From Marinobacter denitrificans (GTDB lineage Bacteria; Pseudomonadota; Gammaproteobacteria; Pseudomonadales; Oleiphilaceae), in NCBI RefSeq assembly GCF_008795955.1, contig NZ_VMHN01000001.1:1054001-1118000 (forward strand): DNA of 64,000 bases. The letters run 5' to 3'. The notes under the pieces were generated by a model, which was not told the DNA's origin, searched no databases, and was given only the letters and a program-made list of their open reading frames with translations. This document shows, in pieces, positions 8,968-18,866 of this stretch; positions within the stretch are counted from its first letter, which is position 1, and each line of letters begins with the position of its first letter. A program made the translations under genes and the position numbers.

Positions 8968-10314
8968 ATGGCTATGTTAGAAAAAGTTCTGATCGCAAAC
9001 CGCGGCGAGATCGCCCTGCGCATCCTGCGAGCCTGCAAGGAGCTGGGCATCAAGACCGTCGCTGTCCACTCGCAGATTGACCGCGAGCTGATGCATGTGC
9101 GCCTGGCGGATGAATCTGTCTGCATCGGCCCCAACAGCGCTACTGAAAGCTACCTGAACATCCCAGCGATTATCAGTGCGGCAGAAGTGACGGATTCCGT
9201 CGGCATTCATCCCGGTTATGGCTTCCTGGCGGAGAACGCGGACTTTGCCGAACAGGTTGAGAAAAGCGGATTTCGCTTCATCGGCCCCAGGGCTGAAACC
9301 ATTCGCCTGATGGGCAACAAGGTCTCGGCCATCAATTCCATGATCGAAGCCGGCGTTCCCACTGTTCCGGGCTCCGACGGCCCGATCACCGATGATGACG
9401 AGCGCACTCTGGAAGTGGCGAGGCGAATCGGCTACCCGGTGATCATCAAGGCAGCATCCGGTGGCGGTGGCCGTGGCATGCAGGTCGTCCACTCCGAAGC
9501 AGCGCTGCTGAAAAGCGTGCAGATCACACAGAGCGAAGCCAAGAATACCTTTGGCGATGCCACGGTGTATCTCGAAAAATACCTGGAGCGGCCCCGCCAC
9601 GTGGAGGTTCAGGTACTGGCAGACACCCACGGCAACGTGATTCACCTGGGAGACCGGGACTGCTCCATGCAGCGCCGGCACCAGAAGGTTCTGGAAGAAG
9701 CGCCTGCGCCCAACATTGATCCGGAAGCCAGGGAAGTTACCCTGAAAGCCTGTGTCGATGCCTGTAAGAAAATCGGCTATGTGGGAGCGGGCACGTTCGA
9801 GTTCCTGTACCAGGACGGTGCGTTCTACTTCATCGAGATGAATACCCGGGTTCAGGTGGAGCACCCTGTGTCGGAGATGGTGACCGGCGTGGACATCGTT
9901 CGTGAGCAGTTGCGCATTGCCAGCGGCCTGCCTCTGCAATACACCCAGGACGACATCAAGATTTCCGGCCACGCGCTGGAATGCCGCATCAACGCCGAAG
10001 ACCCGAAAACCTTCGTGCCCAGCCCGGGCACGGTCAAGCACTTCCATGCCCCTGGAGGCAACGGCATCCGGGTAGACTCGCACCTCTACAGCGGCTACAC
10101 CGTACCACCGTTCTACGACTCCATGGTGGCCAAGCTGATCACCTGGGGTGATGATCGGGAAATTGCCCGTCGCCGCATGAAGAACGCGCTGGACGAACTG
10201 CTTGTCGAGGGCATCAAGACCAATCAGGCGCTACACCGGAAACTGATACGCGATGGTGGCTTCAAACAGGTAGACTTCACCATTCACTACCTGGAAAAGC
10301 TGATACGGGACTGA
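8968..10314 (+). CDS. accC: Acetyl-CoA carboxylase, biotin carboxylase subunit
   Basis: 448-aa ATP-grasp enzyme that carboxylates biotin on AccB with bicarbonate and ATP. It begins [16 protein letters not shown]. The Gly-rich ATP lid [13 protein letters not shown] is near residue 165, followed by [10 protein letters not shown] and the catalytic [14 protein letters not shown] near residue 290. Length matches the family. The ATG at 8968 is followed by a second ATG two codons later, so the start is uncertain by two residues. Confidence 0.98.
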   Translation: MAMLEKVLIANRGEIALRILRACKELGIKTVAVHSQIDRELMHVRLADESVCIGPNSATESYLNIPAIISAAEVTDSVGIHPGYGFLAENADFAEQVEKSGFRFIGPRAETIRLMGNKVSAINSMIEAGVPTVPGSDGPITDDDERTLEVARRIGYPVIIKAASGGGGRGMQVVHSEAALLKSVQITQSEAKNTFGDATVYLEKYLERPRHVEVQVLADTHGNVIHLGDRDCSMQRRHQKVLEEAPAPNIDPEAREVTLKACVDACKKIGYVGAGTFEFLYQDGAFYFIEMNTRVQVEHPVSEMVTGVDIVREQLRIASGLPLQYTQDDIKISGHALECRINAEDPKTFVPSPGTVKHFHAPGGNGIRVDSHLYSGYTVPPFYDSMVAKLITWGDDREIARRRMKNALDELLVEGIKTNQALHRKLIRDGGFKQVDFTIHYLEKLIRD

Positions 10315-10352
10315 CCCGTACAGTTGACTCGTCTACCCGACAGGACACCAAC

Positions 10353-11249
10353 ATGCCCTGGATACAATTACAGATCCCTGCTGATCCCGACAACGCGGAT
10401 CAGCTTGAGGATCTGCTTATGGAGATGGGCGCCGAAGCCGTCTCCATGGAAGATGCCGCCGACCAGCCACTTTATGAGCCCGACCCCGGCACGACTCCGC
10501 TATGGCACCAGACCAACGTGACCGGACTGTTCGGCTCGGAACGGGACATCGAAGAGCTTTGCGCCGCGGTCAAGGATGCCTGGCACCAGCAGACACAACA
10601 ATCACTGCCAGACATCGACGTCACCCTGGTGGAAGACAAGGACTGGGAACGGGAGTGGATGGAGGACTTCAAGCCACTCCGTTTCGGCGAGCGACTATGG
10701 ATCGTGCCCAGCTGGCACGACGCTCCCGATCCTCACGCGGCCAATCTGCTGCTGGATCCGGGGCTGGCCTTTGGCACTGGCACCCACCCCACCACGGCCC
10801 TTTGCCTGGAATGGCTGGACGGCCACGACGTTTCCTCATGTCAGGTGATCGACTACGGTTGTGGCTCGGGCATTCTCGGCCTTGCCGCCCTGTTGCTTGG
10901 TGCTGACCACGTCATCGGCGTGGACACCGATCCCCAGGCACTGGAAGCCAGCCGCGAGAATGCACGCCGCAACCGGGTTGAAGAAGACCGGCTTGATCTG
11001 TTCCTGCCTGCGGATGAACCCGACGCGATGGCAGATATCATGCTGGCCAACATTCTTGCCCAGCCCCTGATCGGCCTGGCACCCAGGCTGGCTGCGATGA
11101 TCAGGCCCGGTGGCGATATCGTGTTATCCGGCATACTCTCCAACCAGGCCAGGGAAGTCATGGAAGCTTACGAACCCTGGTTTGTCATGGACGAACCGGA
11201 ACAGCGTGAAGAGTGGATACGGCTCACAGGACGGCGCAACGAGAGGTGA
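10353..11249 (+). CDS. prmA: Ribosomal protein L11 methyltransferase
   Basis: 298-aa SAM-dependent enzyme that trimethylates ribosomal protein L11. The N-terminal substrate-binding domain starts MPWIQLQIPAD and is Asp/Glu-rich. The catalytic domain has LDPGLAFGTGTHPTT (~134) and the SAM motif DYGCGSGILGLAA (~168), then MLANILAQPL. The place between accC and the DUF3426 gene is the conserved one. Confidence 0.97.
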   Translation: MPWIQLQIPADPDNADQLEDLLMEMGAEAVSMEDAADQPLYEPDPGTTPLWHQTNVTGLFGSERDIEELCAAVKDAWHQQTQQSLPDIDVTLVEDKDWEREWMEDFKPLRFGERLWIVPSWHDAPDPHAANLLLDPGLAFGTGTHPTTALCLEWLDGHDVSSCQVIDYGCGSGILGLAALLLGADHVIGVDTDPQALEASRENARRNRVEEDRLDLFLPADEPDAMADIMLANILAQPLIGLAPRLAAMIRPGGDIVLSGILSNQAREVMEAYEPWFVMDEPEQREEWIRLTGRRNER

Positions 11250-11311
11250 CGGAAACGGCTGAACCTACTAAACTCCGTGACTCGTAGCGACGTCGCTTAC
11301 AGGAATGAAGC

Positions 11312-12535
11312 ATGACCCAAAGCAGCCTGCAGACACGATGCCCGAAATGCGAAACCCGCTTTCGGGTAACCGACGCCCAGCTTAGCGTAGCCGGCGGCAA
11401 AGTGCGCTGCGGCAACTGCATGGCGGTGTTCAATGCGGTGGAACACCAGGTCAAAGGTGGTACATCCGGCGCAGAAACCACGCCCCCTTCCCCAGTTGCA
11501 GAAAAACAGGCGCCCCAATCAGAACAGAACTTCACCGCAGATGACGACCTGATTTTCGCCGATAATCCGGAAGAAGATGCCGCTGAAGGCCCCTACGCCG
11601 GTACCAAACTGACGTTTTCCGATGACGAACTGAGCGACAGTTTCCGTACCGTCAATGAAGCCAGGACCGGCAGCTTCGAGAGCGAAGACGACGACAACCA
11701 GGAAACAATAGACGAAAGCTGGGCGGAGGCGATGCTCTCCGACGATACCCCGGCGCGCAAACCCGAGCCTGCCCCACAGCCAGTTGAGGACCAGCCAGAG
11801 AAGCAGCCTGAGGAGCCGCCAGAGCCTCAGATATCGGGTTTTTCAGCCGAGAAGAAGGAAGAAGAACCCACGGAAGAGCACACACCATCGCAGCCCCACC
11901 CTGCCAAGGCGCCCCCAGAACGGGAAGAACTGAGCCTGAAACAGGCCGACGAGCCAGAAGAATTCTTCGTTGACGAACCCATGACTGCGGCAAGCTCCCC
12001 GTACACCAATCTTCGCAGAGAACCTGTTTCCGTTGGTGGCAACGGCGGCGGGCGCCTCAGAACAGCGCTCTGGACTCTGGTGGTGCTGGCCCTGATCGGC
12101 GCTCTGGTGGCACAGGTCACCTGGTTCCAGTTTGATCGCCTTTCTTCAATTCCTGAACTGCGCCCCTTCTATGAGAAAGGCTGCGAGATCGCTGGTTGCG
12201 AGCTGAAGCCCCTGGTGAATGTTGACGCCATCCAGAGCCGCAAACTGGTGGTCAGAACAAACCCCGACAACCGCAGCCAGTTGGTAGTCGATGCCGTCAT
12301 CATCAACCGGGCAGCCTTCGAACAACCTTTTCCGGCCATAGCCCTGACCTTCTCGAACCTGAATGGTGATGTGGTTGCCCAGAGCGTCTTCACACCGGAC
12401 GAATACCTTGCGGGGGAAGGCCGGGAACTGGAGGCCATGCCAACGGATACGCCGGTCAGAATCGTCATTAATATCCGCGACCCGGGCAGAGATGCGGTGA
12501 ACTACAATATCGCCTTTCGCGCCAATTCCGAGTAA
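11312..12535 (+). CDS. Zinc-ribbon, DUF3426 family membrane protein
   Basis: 407-aa protein of unknown function. An N-terminal zinc ribbon has the two pairs CPKC and CGNC near residues 10 and 34. A long acidic, Pro/Glu-rich disordered linker (~55-235) follows. A single TM helix (~248-268, TALWTLVVLALIGALVAQVTW) leads to a C-terminal DUF3426 domain, probably periplasmic. The family is constantly found between prmA and dusB-fis in Pseudomonas-like genomes. The role is not established. Confidence 0.93.
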   Translation: MTQSSLQTRCPKCETRFRVTDAQLSVAGGKVRCGNCMAVFNAVEHQVKGGTSGAETTPPSPVAEKQAPQSEQNFTADDDLIFADNPEEDAAEGPYAGTKLTFSDDELSDSFRTVNEARTGSFESEDDDNQETIDESWAEAMLSDDTPARKPEPAPQPVEDQPEKQPEEPPEPQISGFSAEKKEEEPTEEHTPSQPHPAKAPPEREELSLKQADEPEEFFVDEPMTAASSPYTNLRREPVSVGGNGGGRLRTALWTLVVLALIGALVAQVTWFQFDRLSSIPELRPFYEKGCEIAGCELKPLVNVDAIQSRKLVVRTNPDNRSQLVVDAVIINRAAFEQPFPAIALTFSNLNGDVVAQSVFTPDEYLAGEGRELEAMPTDTPVRIVINIRDPGRDAVNYNIAFRANSE

Positions 12536-12551
12536 GCAAGTCCTCACTTGC
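12536..12551 (+). repeat. Short stem-loop after the DUF3426 gene
   Basis: GCAAGT-cctc-ACTTGC directly after the stop codon, a 6-bp stem with a 4-nt loop. There is no T run, so it is at best a weak terminator or RNA-end stabiliser. Confidence 0.35.
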
Positions 12552-12652
12552 CAAAGAGTGGGGACCGCCATCGAATTGCCTGAAAGTCAACCAGAAAGAA
12601 CGAAAAATAATCAACTTTTTCATGACTTCGCCCCTTCAATAGCATCTCTCCC

Positions 12653-12670
12653 GGCGGTATCATTACCGCC
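12653..12670 (+). promoter_or_regulatory. Inverted repeat in the dusB-fis leader region
   Basis: Perfect repeat GGCGGTA-tcat-TACCGCC, 82 bp upstream of dusB. It may be an RNA hairpin in the leader or an operator for the dusB-fis operon, which in enterics is growth-rate controlled. There is no T run. The function is inferred from position only. Confidence 0.35.
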
Positions 12671-12751
12671 CTCCGGATCATAATCGGTTACTTATTGAGC
12701 AACCATTCAGATCCGGCGTTCGCTTAACCCGCTGCGACACGGACTCAGACC

Positions 12752-13750
12752 ATGCTGCCAACGGCAAAAATCGGGCCGTACACCCTGCCCAACCCGTTGA
12801 TCGTTGCGCCCATGGCCGGTGTAACTGATCGCCCCTTTCGCCTGCTCTGTCGGCGTATGGGTGCCGGGCTGGCAGTCTCTGAAATGGTCATTGCGGACAG
12901 CAAACTCTGGAAAACACGCAAGTCACGAACACGGATGAACCATCAGGGTGAGCCCGAACCCCGGTCGGTGCAGATTGCCGGCGGCGACCCTGACATGCTG
13001 GCCAATGCCGCCAGACTGAATGCCGAGTTTGGCGCTCAGATCATCGATATCAATATGGGCTGCCCGGCCAAGAAGGTGTGCAACAAGGCCGCCGGCTCCG
13101 CGCTGATGAAGGATGAAGCGTTGGTGCGGGAGATTCTGGAAGCCGTTGTGGCCGCAGTGGACATACCGGTAACCCTGAAGATGCGAACCGGATGGGACCG
13201 GGAGCACCGGAACGCACCACTGATTGCCCGTATGGCGGAAGATGCCGGTATTCAGGCCCTGGCAATCCATGGACGCACCCGTGCGGATGCGTACAAGGGC
13301 GAGGCGGAGTACGACACCATCGCCGAGGTTAAATCCCGGGTCGGAATTCCGGTGTTTGCCAACGGTGATATCACCTCGCCGGAGCAGGCGAGGCATGTAC
13401 TGAGCCACACCGGTGCCGATGGCTTGCTGATTGGGCGCGGCGCCCAGGGCAGGCCCTGGATTTTCCGGGAGATTCTGCATTTTCTGGAAACCGGCAGGCA
13501 TCTGGCAGAACCTCCGATAGACGAGGTGGAACAGGTGCTCAGCGAACACCTTGAAGCGCTGCACGGCTTTTATGGCGAACTCATGGGCGTACGCATCGCC
13601 CGTAAACATGTGGGCTGGTACCTGCAGTCCCACGACGAAGACAAACGATTCCGCAAACGCTTCAACGCCATCGACTGCGCGCTGGAGCAGAAAGACAGCA
13701 TTCAACAGTACTTTGCAGGCTTACGAAATGGAGAGGTATTCGCAGCATGA
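12752..13750 (+). CDS. dusB: tRNA-dihydrouridine synthase B
   Basis: 332-aa FMN enzyme that reduces specific uridines in the tRNA D-loop to dihydrouridine. The TIM-barrel start [12 protein letters not shown] is present, as is the catalytic Cys in [20 protein letters not shown] near residue 100. [21 protein letters not shown] and the FMN-phosphate motif [18 protein letters not shown] follow. It overlaps fis by 4 nt (ATGA), the classical dusB-fis pair. Confidence 0.97.
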   Translation: MLPTAKIGPYTLPNPLIVAPMAGVTDRPFRLLCRRMGAGLAVSEMVIADSKLWKTRKSRTRMNHQGEPEPRSVQIAGGDPDMLANAARLNAEFGAQIIDINMGCPAKKVCNKAAGSALMKDEALVREILEAVVAAVDIPVTLKMRTGWDREHRNAPLIARMAEDAGIQALAIHGRTRADAYKGEAEYDTIAEVKSRVGIPVFANGDITSPEQARHVLSHTGADGLLIGRGAQGRPWIFREILHFLETGRHLAEPPIDEVEQVLSEHLEALHGFYGELMGVRIARKHVGWYLQSHDEDKRFRKRFNAIDCALEQKDSIQQYFAGLRNGEVFAA

Positions 13751-14064
13751 CGGCTGAGACTTTGGTTAATGACAATCTGACAGCACCCGCCAACGATGAC
13801 ATTCATCAGTTGCAGACGGTGAACAGCAGCGGCAACACCGTTACTCTGCGTGACAGCGTGGAAGTTGCCCTGAAAAACTATTTCGCGCAGCTTGATGGCG
13901 CCCCGGTTACCGAGGTCTACCAGCTGGTGCTGTCCGAAGTAGAGGCACCGCTGCTGGAGCAGGTGATGAAGTACACCCGTAACAACCAGACCAAGGCGTC
14001 GACCATGCTCGGCCTGAACCGCGGTACCCTGCGCAAGAAGCTTAAGCAGTACGGTCTGCTATAA
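13747..14064 (+). CDS. fis: DNA-binding protein Fis
   Basis: 105-aa nucleoid protein and growth-phase regulator. The C-terminal helix-turn-helix [27 protein letters not shown] (residues ~78-105) is nearly identical to other Fis proteins. The preceding dimer helices ([11 protein letters not shown]...[21 protein letters not shown]) also match. The ~30-residue N-terminal part is variable, as usual. It is translationally coupled to dusB. Confidence 0.97.
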   Translation: MTAETLVNDNLTAPANDDIHQLQTVNSSGNTVTLRDSVEVALKNYFAQLDGAPVTEVYQLVLSEVEAPLLEQVMKYTRNNQTKASTMLGLNRGTLRKKLKQYGLL

Positions 14065-14087
14065 TCCAGCTACCCGATTGAAACGAG

Positions 14088-14114
14088 GGCCTCCCGGACA
14101 ACATTCGCGAGGCC
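14088..14114 (+). terminator. Possible terminator after fis
   Basis: GGCCTC, 15-nt loop, GAGGCC, then a T-rich tail (ttcattcgttc). It lies 24 bp after the fis stop and 36 bp before purH. The stem is short and the tail is not a clean T run, so read-through into purH is likely. Confidence 0.4.
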
Positions 14115-14149
14115 TTCATTCGTTCATACCCAGCAGAAAAAAGTGACCC

Positions 14150-15730
14150 ATGGCAAATCAGGCTAATACCCCCGTCCGTCGCGCGCTGATCAGCGTGTCC
14201 GATAAAACCGGCATCGTAGAATTTGGTCGGGCATTGACCGATCGCGGCATCGAACTGCTCTCCACCGGCGGCACCTTCCGGTTGTTGAAAGAAAACCAGG
14301 TCCCTGTCACCGAGGTCAGTGACCATACTGGCTTCCCGGAGATGATGGATGGTCGCGTCAAAACCCTCCACCCGAAAATCCATGGCGGCATTCTGGGCCG
14401 GCGCGGCACTGATGACGCGGTGATGGCAGAGCACGGCATTGCCCCTATCGACATGGTCATTGTGAACCTCTATCCCTTTGAAGAAACCGTAGCGAAACCC
14501 GATTGCGACCTGGCAACGGCGATTGAAAACATCGATATCGGCGGGCCCACCATGGTTCGTGCAGCGGCAAAGAACCACAATGATGTCGCTATTGTGGTGA
14601 ACACGGCGGATTACAGCCGGGTATTGAAAGAGCTGGAGTCCAACGATGGCCAACTGACCCACAAGACCCGTTTCGACCTCGCTGTGAAGGCCTTCGAACA
14701 TACTGCCGGCTACGACGGCGCGATTGCTAATTACCTCGGTGGACGCACCGCCGACAACGACAACGCGGATTTCCCCCGCACCTTCAACAGCCAGTTCGTG
14801 AAGGTTCAGGACATGCGCTATGGCGAAAACCCGCACCAGCGAGCAGCTTTCTACACCGAGCGGCATCCCCGCGAAGCCTGTATTGCCACCGCCAAACAGC
14901 TACAGGGCAAGGAACTGTCCTACAACAACGTGGCGGATACCGATGCGGCCCTTGAGTGCGTCAAGCCGTTCGCCGACCCCGCCTGCGTTATCGTAAAGCA
15001 CGCCAATCCCTGCGGTGTGGCCATTGGCGCGGATATCCGTCAGGCCTATGATCTGGCCTTTGCCACTGACCCGACATCAGCCTTCGGCGGGATCATTGCC
15101 TTCAACCGTGAGCTGGACGCGGAAACCGCAAAAGCCATTATCGACCGCCAGTTCGTGGAAGTAATCATCGCCCCGACCGTAGCGCCGGAAGCACTGGAAC
15201 TTGTGGCTGCCAAAAAGAACGTGCGCCTGCTGGCCTGCGGCGAATTCGATGGCGAGCGCGCCAGATCCATGGATTACAAACGCGTAACCGGCGGTCTGCT
15301 GGTGCAGGACCGGGATCTGGGTATGGTCGCCATGGAAGACGTGAAGGTCGTTACCGAGCGCCAGCCGTCCGAGCAGGAACTGAATGACCTGCTGTTCGCC
15401 TGGGAAGTAGCCAAGTATGTGAAATCCAATGCCATCGTGTATGCCAGGGCCGGCCGCACCATTGGTGTAGGCGCTGGCCAGATGAGCCGGGTCTACAGCG
15501 CAAAAATTGCCGGCATCAAGGCCGCCGACGAAGGCCTTGAGGTGAAGGGCTCGGTCATGGCTTCCGATGCGTTCTTCCCGTTCCGGGATGGCATCGACGC
15601 CGCCGCTGAAGCGGGCATCACTGCCGTGATCCAGCCAGGTGGTTCCATGCGCGATCAGGAAGTGATCGACGCGGCGAATGAACATGGCATTGCCATGGTC
15701 TTTACCGGTATGCGTCATTTCAGGCACTAA
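14150..15730 (+). CDS. purH: Bifunctional AICAR transformylase / IMP cyclohydrolase
   Basis: 526-aa enzyme for the last two steps of IMP synthesis. The N-terminal IMP cyclohydrolase (MGS-like) domain begins [19 protein letters not shown] and includes the [14 protein letters not shown] loop. The C-terminal transformylase carries [11 protein letters not shown] near residue 282 and ends [32 protein letters not shown]. Length is standard. purD follows after 21 bp. Confidence 0.98.
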   Translation: MANQANTPVRRALISVSDKTGIVEFGRALTDRGIELLSTGGTFRLLKENQVPVTEVSDHTGFPEMMDGRVKTLHPKIHGGILGRRGTDDAVMAEHGIAPIDMVIVNLYPFEETVAKPDCDLATAIENIDIGGPTMVRAAAKNHNDVAIVVNTADYSRVLKELESNDGQLTHKTRFDLAVKAFEHTAGYDGAIANYLGGRTADNDNADFPRTFNSQFVKVQDMRYGENPHQRAAFYTERHPREACIATAKQLQGKELSYNNVADTDAALECVKPFADPACVIVKHANPCGVAIGADIRQAYDLAFATDPTSAFGGIIAFNRELDAETAKAIIDRQFVEVIIAPTVAPEALELVAAKKNVRLLACGEFDGERARSMDYKRVTGGLLVQDRDLGMVAMEDVKVVTERQPSEQELNDLLFAWEVAKYVKSNAIVYARAGRTIGVGAGQMSRVYSAKIAGIKAADEGLEVKGSVMASDAFFPFRDGIDAAAEAGITAVIQPGGSMRDQEVIDAANEHGIAMVFTGMRHFRH

Positions 15731-15751
15731 TCCGACAGACAGGAACCGACC

Positions 15752-17047
15752 ATGAACATTCTAGTTATAGGCTCCGGCGGCCGCGAACACGCCCTCGCCT
15801 GGAAAGCCGCCCAGTCCCCGGATGCAGACCGGGTGTTTGTCGCACCTGGCAATGCCGGCACCGCTCGCGAGCCAGGCCTGGAAAACATCAACATCGACGT
15901 GATGGACCTCAAGGGCCTGGCGGATTTTGCCGCCGCCAACAACGTTGGGCTTACGATTGTAGGGCCGGAGGCCCCCCTGGTGGCCGGCATTGTGGACCTG
16001 TTTGAGGAGCGTGGCCTGAGGGTGTTCGGCCCCAGTGCCGGCGCAGCTCAACTGGAGGGTTCCAAGGCCTTCACCAAGGACTTCCTGGAACGTCAGAAAA
16101 TTCCCACAGCGGCTTACGGCAACTTCACGGATGTCGATGAGGCACTGGAGTACGTGCGCAAGCAAGGTGCCCCTATCGTCGTCAAAGCCGACGGCCTGGC
16201 CGCCGGTAAGGGCGTCATCGTAGCGATGACCCTGGAGGAGGCAGAGGACGCCATTCGCGATATGCTGGCCGGAAATGCATTTGGTGATGCGGGCAGCCGG
16301 GTGGTCGTCGAAGAGTTCCTGGAAGGCGAGGAAGCCAGCTTCATCGTGATGGTAGATGGTAAGCACGTGTTGCCAATGGCCACCTCCCAGGACCACAAGC
16401 GCGTAGGCGACGGTGATACCGGTCCCAATACCGGCGGCATGGGCGCCTACTCTCCGGCCCCTGTCGTCACCGCAGATGTCCACAAGCGCATCATGGATGA
16501 AGTCATCTATCCGACGGTTCGCGGCATGGCCGCAGAAGGCCATCCTTATAAAGGCTTTCTCTACGCCGGCCTGATGATCGACGCGCAGGGCGCCCCCAAG
16601 GTGATCGAGTTCAACTGCCGCTTTGGTGATCCGGAAACCCAGCCCATCATGCTGAGGATGAAATCCGATCTGGTTGAGCTCTGCGGCGCAGCTATCGATG
16701 GCAAACTCGACCAGTGCAGCTCAGACTGGGACGACCGCCCGGCCGTCGGTATTGTGCTGGCAGCGGGTGGCTATCCCGGCAGCTACAACAAGGGAGATGC
16801 TATTACCGGGCTTCCCGAGGCGGAATCCGACGGTGAGAAAGTATTCCATGCGGGTACCCGGCTTAACGGCGAGCAGGTTCTTACCAACGGTGGCCGCGTA
16901 CTTTGCGCAACAGCGCTCGGAACGACCGTTACTGAAGCCCAGCAGCGCGCCTACAGGGTCGCCGCCGGCATCCAGTGGGAAGGGGCTTTCTTCCGTAAGG
17001 ACATAGCCTATCGGGCTATCGCCCGGGAAAGCTCTGGCAGAACCTGA
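15752..17047 (+). CDS. purD: Phosphoribosylamine-glycine ligase
   Basis: 431-aa ATP-grasp enzyme joining glycine to phosphoribosylamine in purine synthesis. The N-terminal MNILVIGSGGREHALAWK is diagnostic. GPEAPLVAGIVD, the ATP-binding KADGLAAGKGVIVA (~148) and the metal-binding EFNCRFGDPETQ (~287) are all present. It ends 17 bp before a strong terminator and is the last gene of the purHD unit. Confidence 0.98.
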   Translation: MNILVIGSGGREHALAWKAAQSPDADRVFVAPGNAGTAREPGLENINIDVMDLKGLADFAAANNVGLTIVGPEAPLVAGIVDLFEERGLRVFGPSAGAAQLEGSKAFTKDFLERQKIPTAAYGNFTDVDEALEYVRKQGAPIVVKADGLAAGKGVIVAMTLEEAEDAIRDMLAGNAFGDAGSRVVVEEFLEGEEASFIVMVDGKHVLPMATSQDHKRVGDGDTGPNTGGMGAYSPAPVVTADVHKRIMDEVIYPTVRGMAAEGHPYKGFLYAGLMIDAQGAPKVIEFNCRFGDPETQPIMLRMKSDLVELCGAAIDGKLDQCSSDWDDRPAVGIVLAAGGYPGSYNKGDAITGLPEAESDGEKVFHAGTRLNGEQVLTNGGRVLCATALGTTVTEAQQRAYRVAAGIQWEGAFFRKDIAYRAIARESSGRT

Positions 17048-17064
17048 TGCCAGAACAACCCTAG

Positions 17065-17092
17065 AAAAAGCCCGGTCTCGCCGGGCTTTTTT
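17065..17092 (+). terminator. Rho-independent terminator after purD (bidirectional)
   Basis: AAAAAGCCCGG-tctcg-CCGGGCTTTTTT. A-run and T-run flank the stem on both sides. It therefore probably also terminates the convergent thioesterase/ADH transcript. Confidence 0.92.
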
Positions 17093-17115
17093 GATCAATG
17101 AACGCAGGCAGCGAG

Positions 17116-17535
17116 TCAGGTAACCAGAATACGCTCAAGCGCCTCGCGAATACGCTCGGGAAGCGCAACCGCGCGATCCTGTTCACGGTCAACAAACACG
17201 TGGACCACCTCACCTAGCGCCACCGGGTCCGCCTCGTCGTTCCTGAACAGCCCCAGCTCGTAGGTTACCGAGCTGTTTCCAATCCTGACCACCCTGAGCC
17301 CGGCGTCCAGGGCATCCGGATAGGCCACCGGTTTTTTGAACTGACAGCTGGAACTGACCACGTATCCCACCACCGGCGAATTATTGATATCCAGCCCACC
17401 AACCTCAATCAGGTACCGGTTAATGGTTGTATCAAAGTAGGAGTAGTAGGTCACGTTGTTCACGTGGCCGTAGATATCGTTATCCATCCATCGGGTAGTG
17501 ATGGGGTACAGAACACCAAATTCATGTCGTTGCAC
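17116..17535 (-). CDS. Acyl-CoA thioesterase, 4HBT hotdog family (FadM/YbgC-like)
   Basis: 139-aa single hotdog-fold protein. The active-site segment WMDNDIYGHVNNVTYYSYFDT has the catalytic Asp and the HVNN turn of the 4-hydroxybenzoyl-CoA thioesterase family. Expected activity is hydrolysis of medium- or long-chain acyl-CoA; the natural substrate is unknown. It starts with GTG preceded by GGAGA. It lies 35 bp downstream of the alcohol dehydrogenase gene and is probably co-transcribed with it. Confidence 0.9.
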   Translation of the reverse strand: MQRHEFGVLYPITTRWMDNDIYGHVNNVTYYSYFDTTINRYLIEVGGLDINNSPVVGYVVSSSCQFKKPVAYPDALDAGLRVVRIGNSSVTYELGLFRNDEADPVALGEVVHVFVDREQDRAVALPERIREALERILVT

Positions 17536-17570
17536 AGACTTCTCCGTTACCAGCTTCGTTGCACCAAGAC

Positions 17571-18701
17571 CTACTCGAACAGCACCACCTGACGGACGGC
17601 TTTGCCGGAAGCCAGTTTCTCAAACCCTTCATTGATCTCATTCAGCGTCAGGGTATCGCTAAGCAATTTATCCACCGGCAGCTTGCCCTGACGGAACAGG
17701 GTGACATAGCGGGCAAGATCACGAACGGGCACACAACTGCCCACATAGCTGCCCTTCAGGGTGCGCTCCTCTGCCACCAGACTCACCTGCTGGATGGACA
17801 CTTTCTTTTCAGGATGTGCAAGGCCGCCGGTGACCGTGGTGCCGCCACGGCGAGTGATCTGATAGGCAAATTCCAGCGCCTTTTCAGATCCGGCCATCTC
17901 GATTGCACAATCAACCCCGCCATTGGTCAGTGCCCTGACTTTTTCGACGCAGCCCTCCTCCCTTGAGTTGAAAGCGTGGGTGGCGCCGAGCTCTCTGGCC
18001 AGGGCCAGTTTGCTGTCATCCAGATCAATGGCAATCACCTCGCCGGCGCCGGCCACCAGGGCTCCCAGCACACTATTCAGCCCGACACCACCCAGGCCGA
18101 TGACGGCGACGGTCTGGCCGGCCTTGATATCGGCGGAGTTGATCGCCGCACCCACGCCGGTCAATACCGCGCAACCAAACAGGGCCGCGTGGTGAAAAGG
18201 CAGATCGGCATCAACCTTGACCAGCGAATCCCGCGAAACTACCGCGTGGTCTGCAAACGCAGAGACCCCGAGATGGTGGTTGATCGGGGTGCCGTCCGCC
18301 CGATGAAGCCGATGCTCACCACTGACCAGGGTACCGGCGTTATTGGTTTTTGCGGCCGGCTCGCACAGGGCCGGACGTCCTTCTGCGCAAGGTGCGCAGT
18401 GGCCACAGCTGGGTACGAACACTGCAACCACATGATCCCCCGGCTTCAGGTCGCGAACGCCGTTGCCAACAGCCTGAACGATGCCTGCGGCTTCGTGGCC
18501 CAGAGCCATAGGTACCGGCCGGGGGCGGTTTCCATCAATAACTGAGAGATCGGAATGACAAAGGCCCGCGGCTTTGATCTGCACCAGCACTTCATTGTCA
18601 CCGGGTGGAGACAGTTCCAGCTCTTCAATTACCAGGGGGCGGGTCTCCTGGTATGGACGTTGCGCCCCGATGGCTCGCAAAACTGCGGCTCTAATTTTCA
18701 T
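17571..18701 (-). CDS. Zinc-dependent alcohol dehydrogenase (MDR family)
   Basis: 376-aa medium-chain dehydrogenase. The catalytic zinc site is GLCHSDLSVIDG plus GHEAAGIV. Structural zinc cysteines are in CGHCAPCAEGRPALC (~95-110), and the Rossmann motif GLGGVGLN is near residue 205. The pattern is like class I/III and aryl- or long-chain alcohol dehydrogenases. The substrate cannot be fixed from sequence. The thioesterase follows in the same operon, which suggests alcohol or fatty-acid metabolism. Confidence 0.93.
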   Translation of the reverse strand: MKIRAAVLRAIGAQRPYQETRPLVIEELELSPPGDNEVLVQIKAAGLCHSDLSVIDGNRPRPVPMALGHEAAGIVQAVGNGVRDLKPGDHVVAVFVPSCGHCAPCAEGRPALCEPAAKTNNAGTLVSGEHRLHRADGTPINHHLGVSAFADHAVVSRDSLVKVDADLPFHHAALFGCAVLTGVGAAINSADIKAGQTVAVIGLGGVGLNSVLGALVAGAGEVIAIDLDDSKLALARELGATHAFNSREEGCVEKVRALTNGGVDCAIEMAGSEKALEFAYQITRRGGTTVTGGLAHPEKKVSIQQVSLVAEERTLKGSYVGSCVPVRDLARYVTLFRQGKLPVDKLLSDTLTLNEINEGFEKLASGKAVRQVVLFE

Positions 18702-18785
18702 AACGACAACCTCATGATGGTTACTGAGAAACGCTAAATAGAGTAGATGCTTTGATGCGTTTCACAAAGCGGCCCAGCGGGATCC

Positions 18786-18813
18786 TTGACCGGGTCCGTT
18801 TTTGGGGTAGTGT
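18786..18813 (+). promoter_or_regulatory. Possible promoter of the lipoprotein hydrolase gene
   Basis: TTGACC (18786-18791), 16-bp spacer, TAGTGT (18808-18813), 53 bp upstream of the start. Just after the -10 lies the palindromic core AGCGCT within TGTAAGCGCTTTCGCA, which could be an operator. The -10 is weak. Confidence 0.35.
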
Positions 18814-18866
18814 AAGCGCTTTCGCAAACAGACGTTTGAAACCCGTCCGCAAGGAGCACGCCCTGA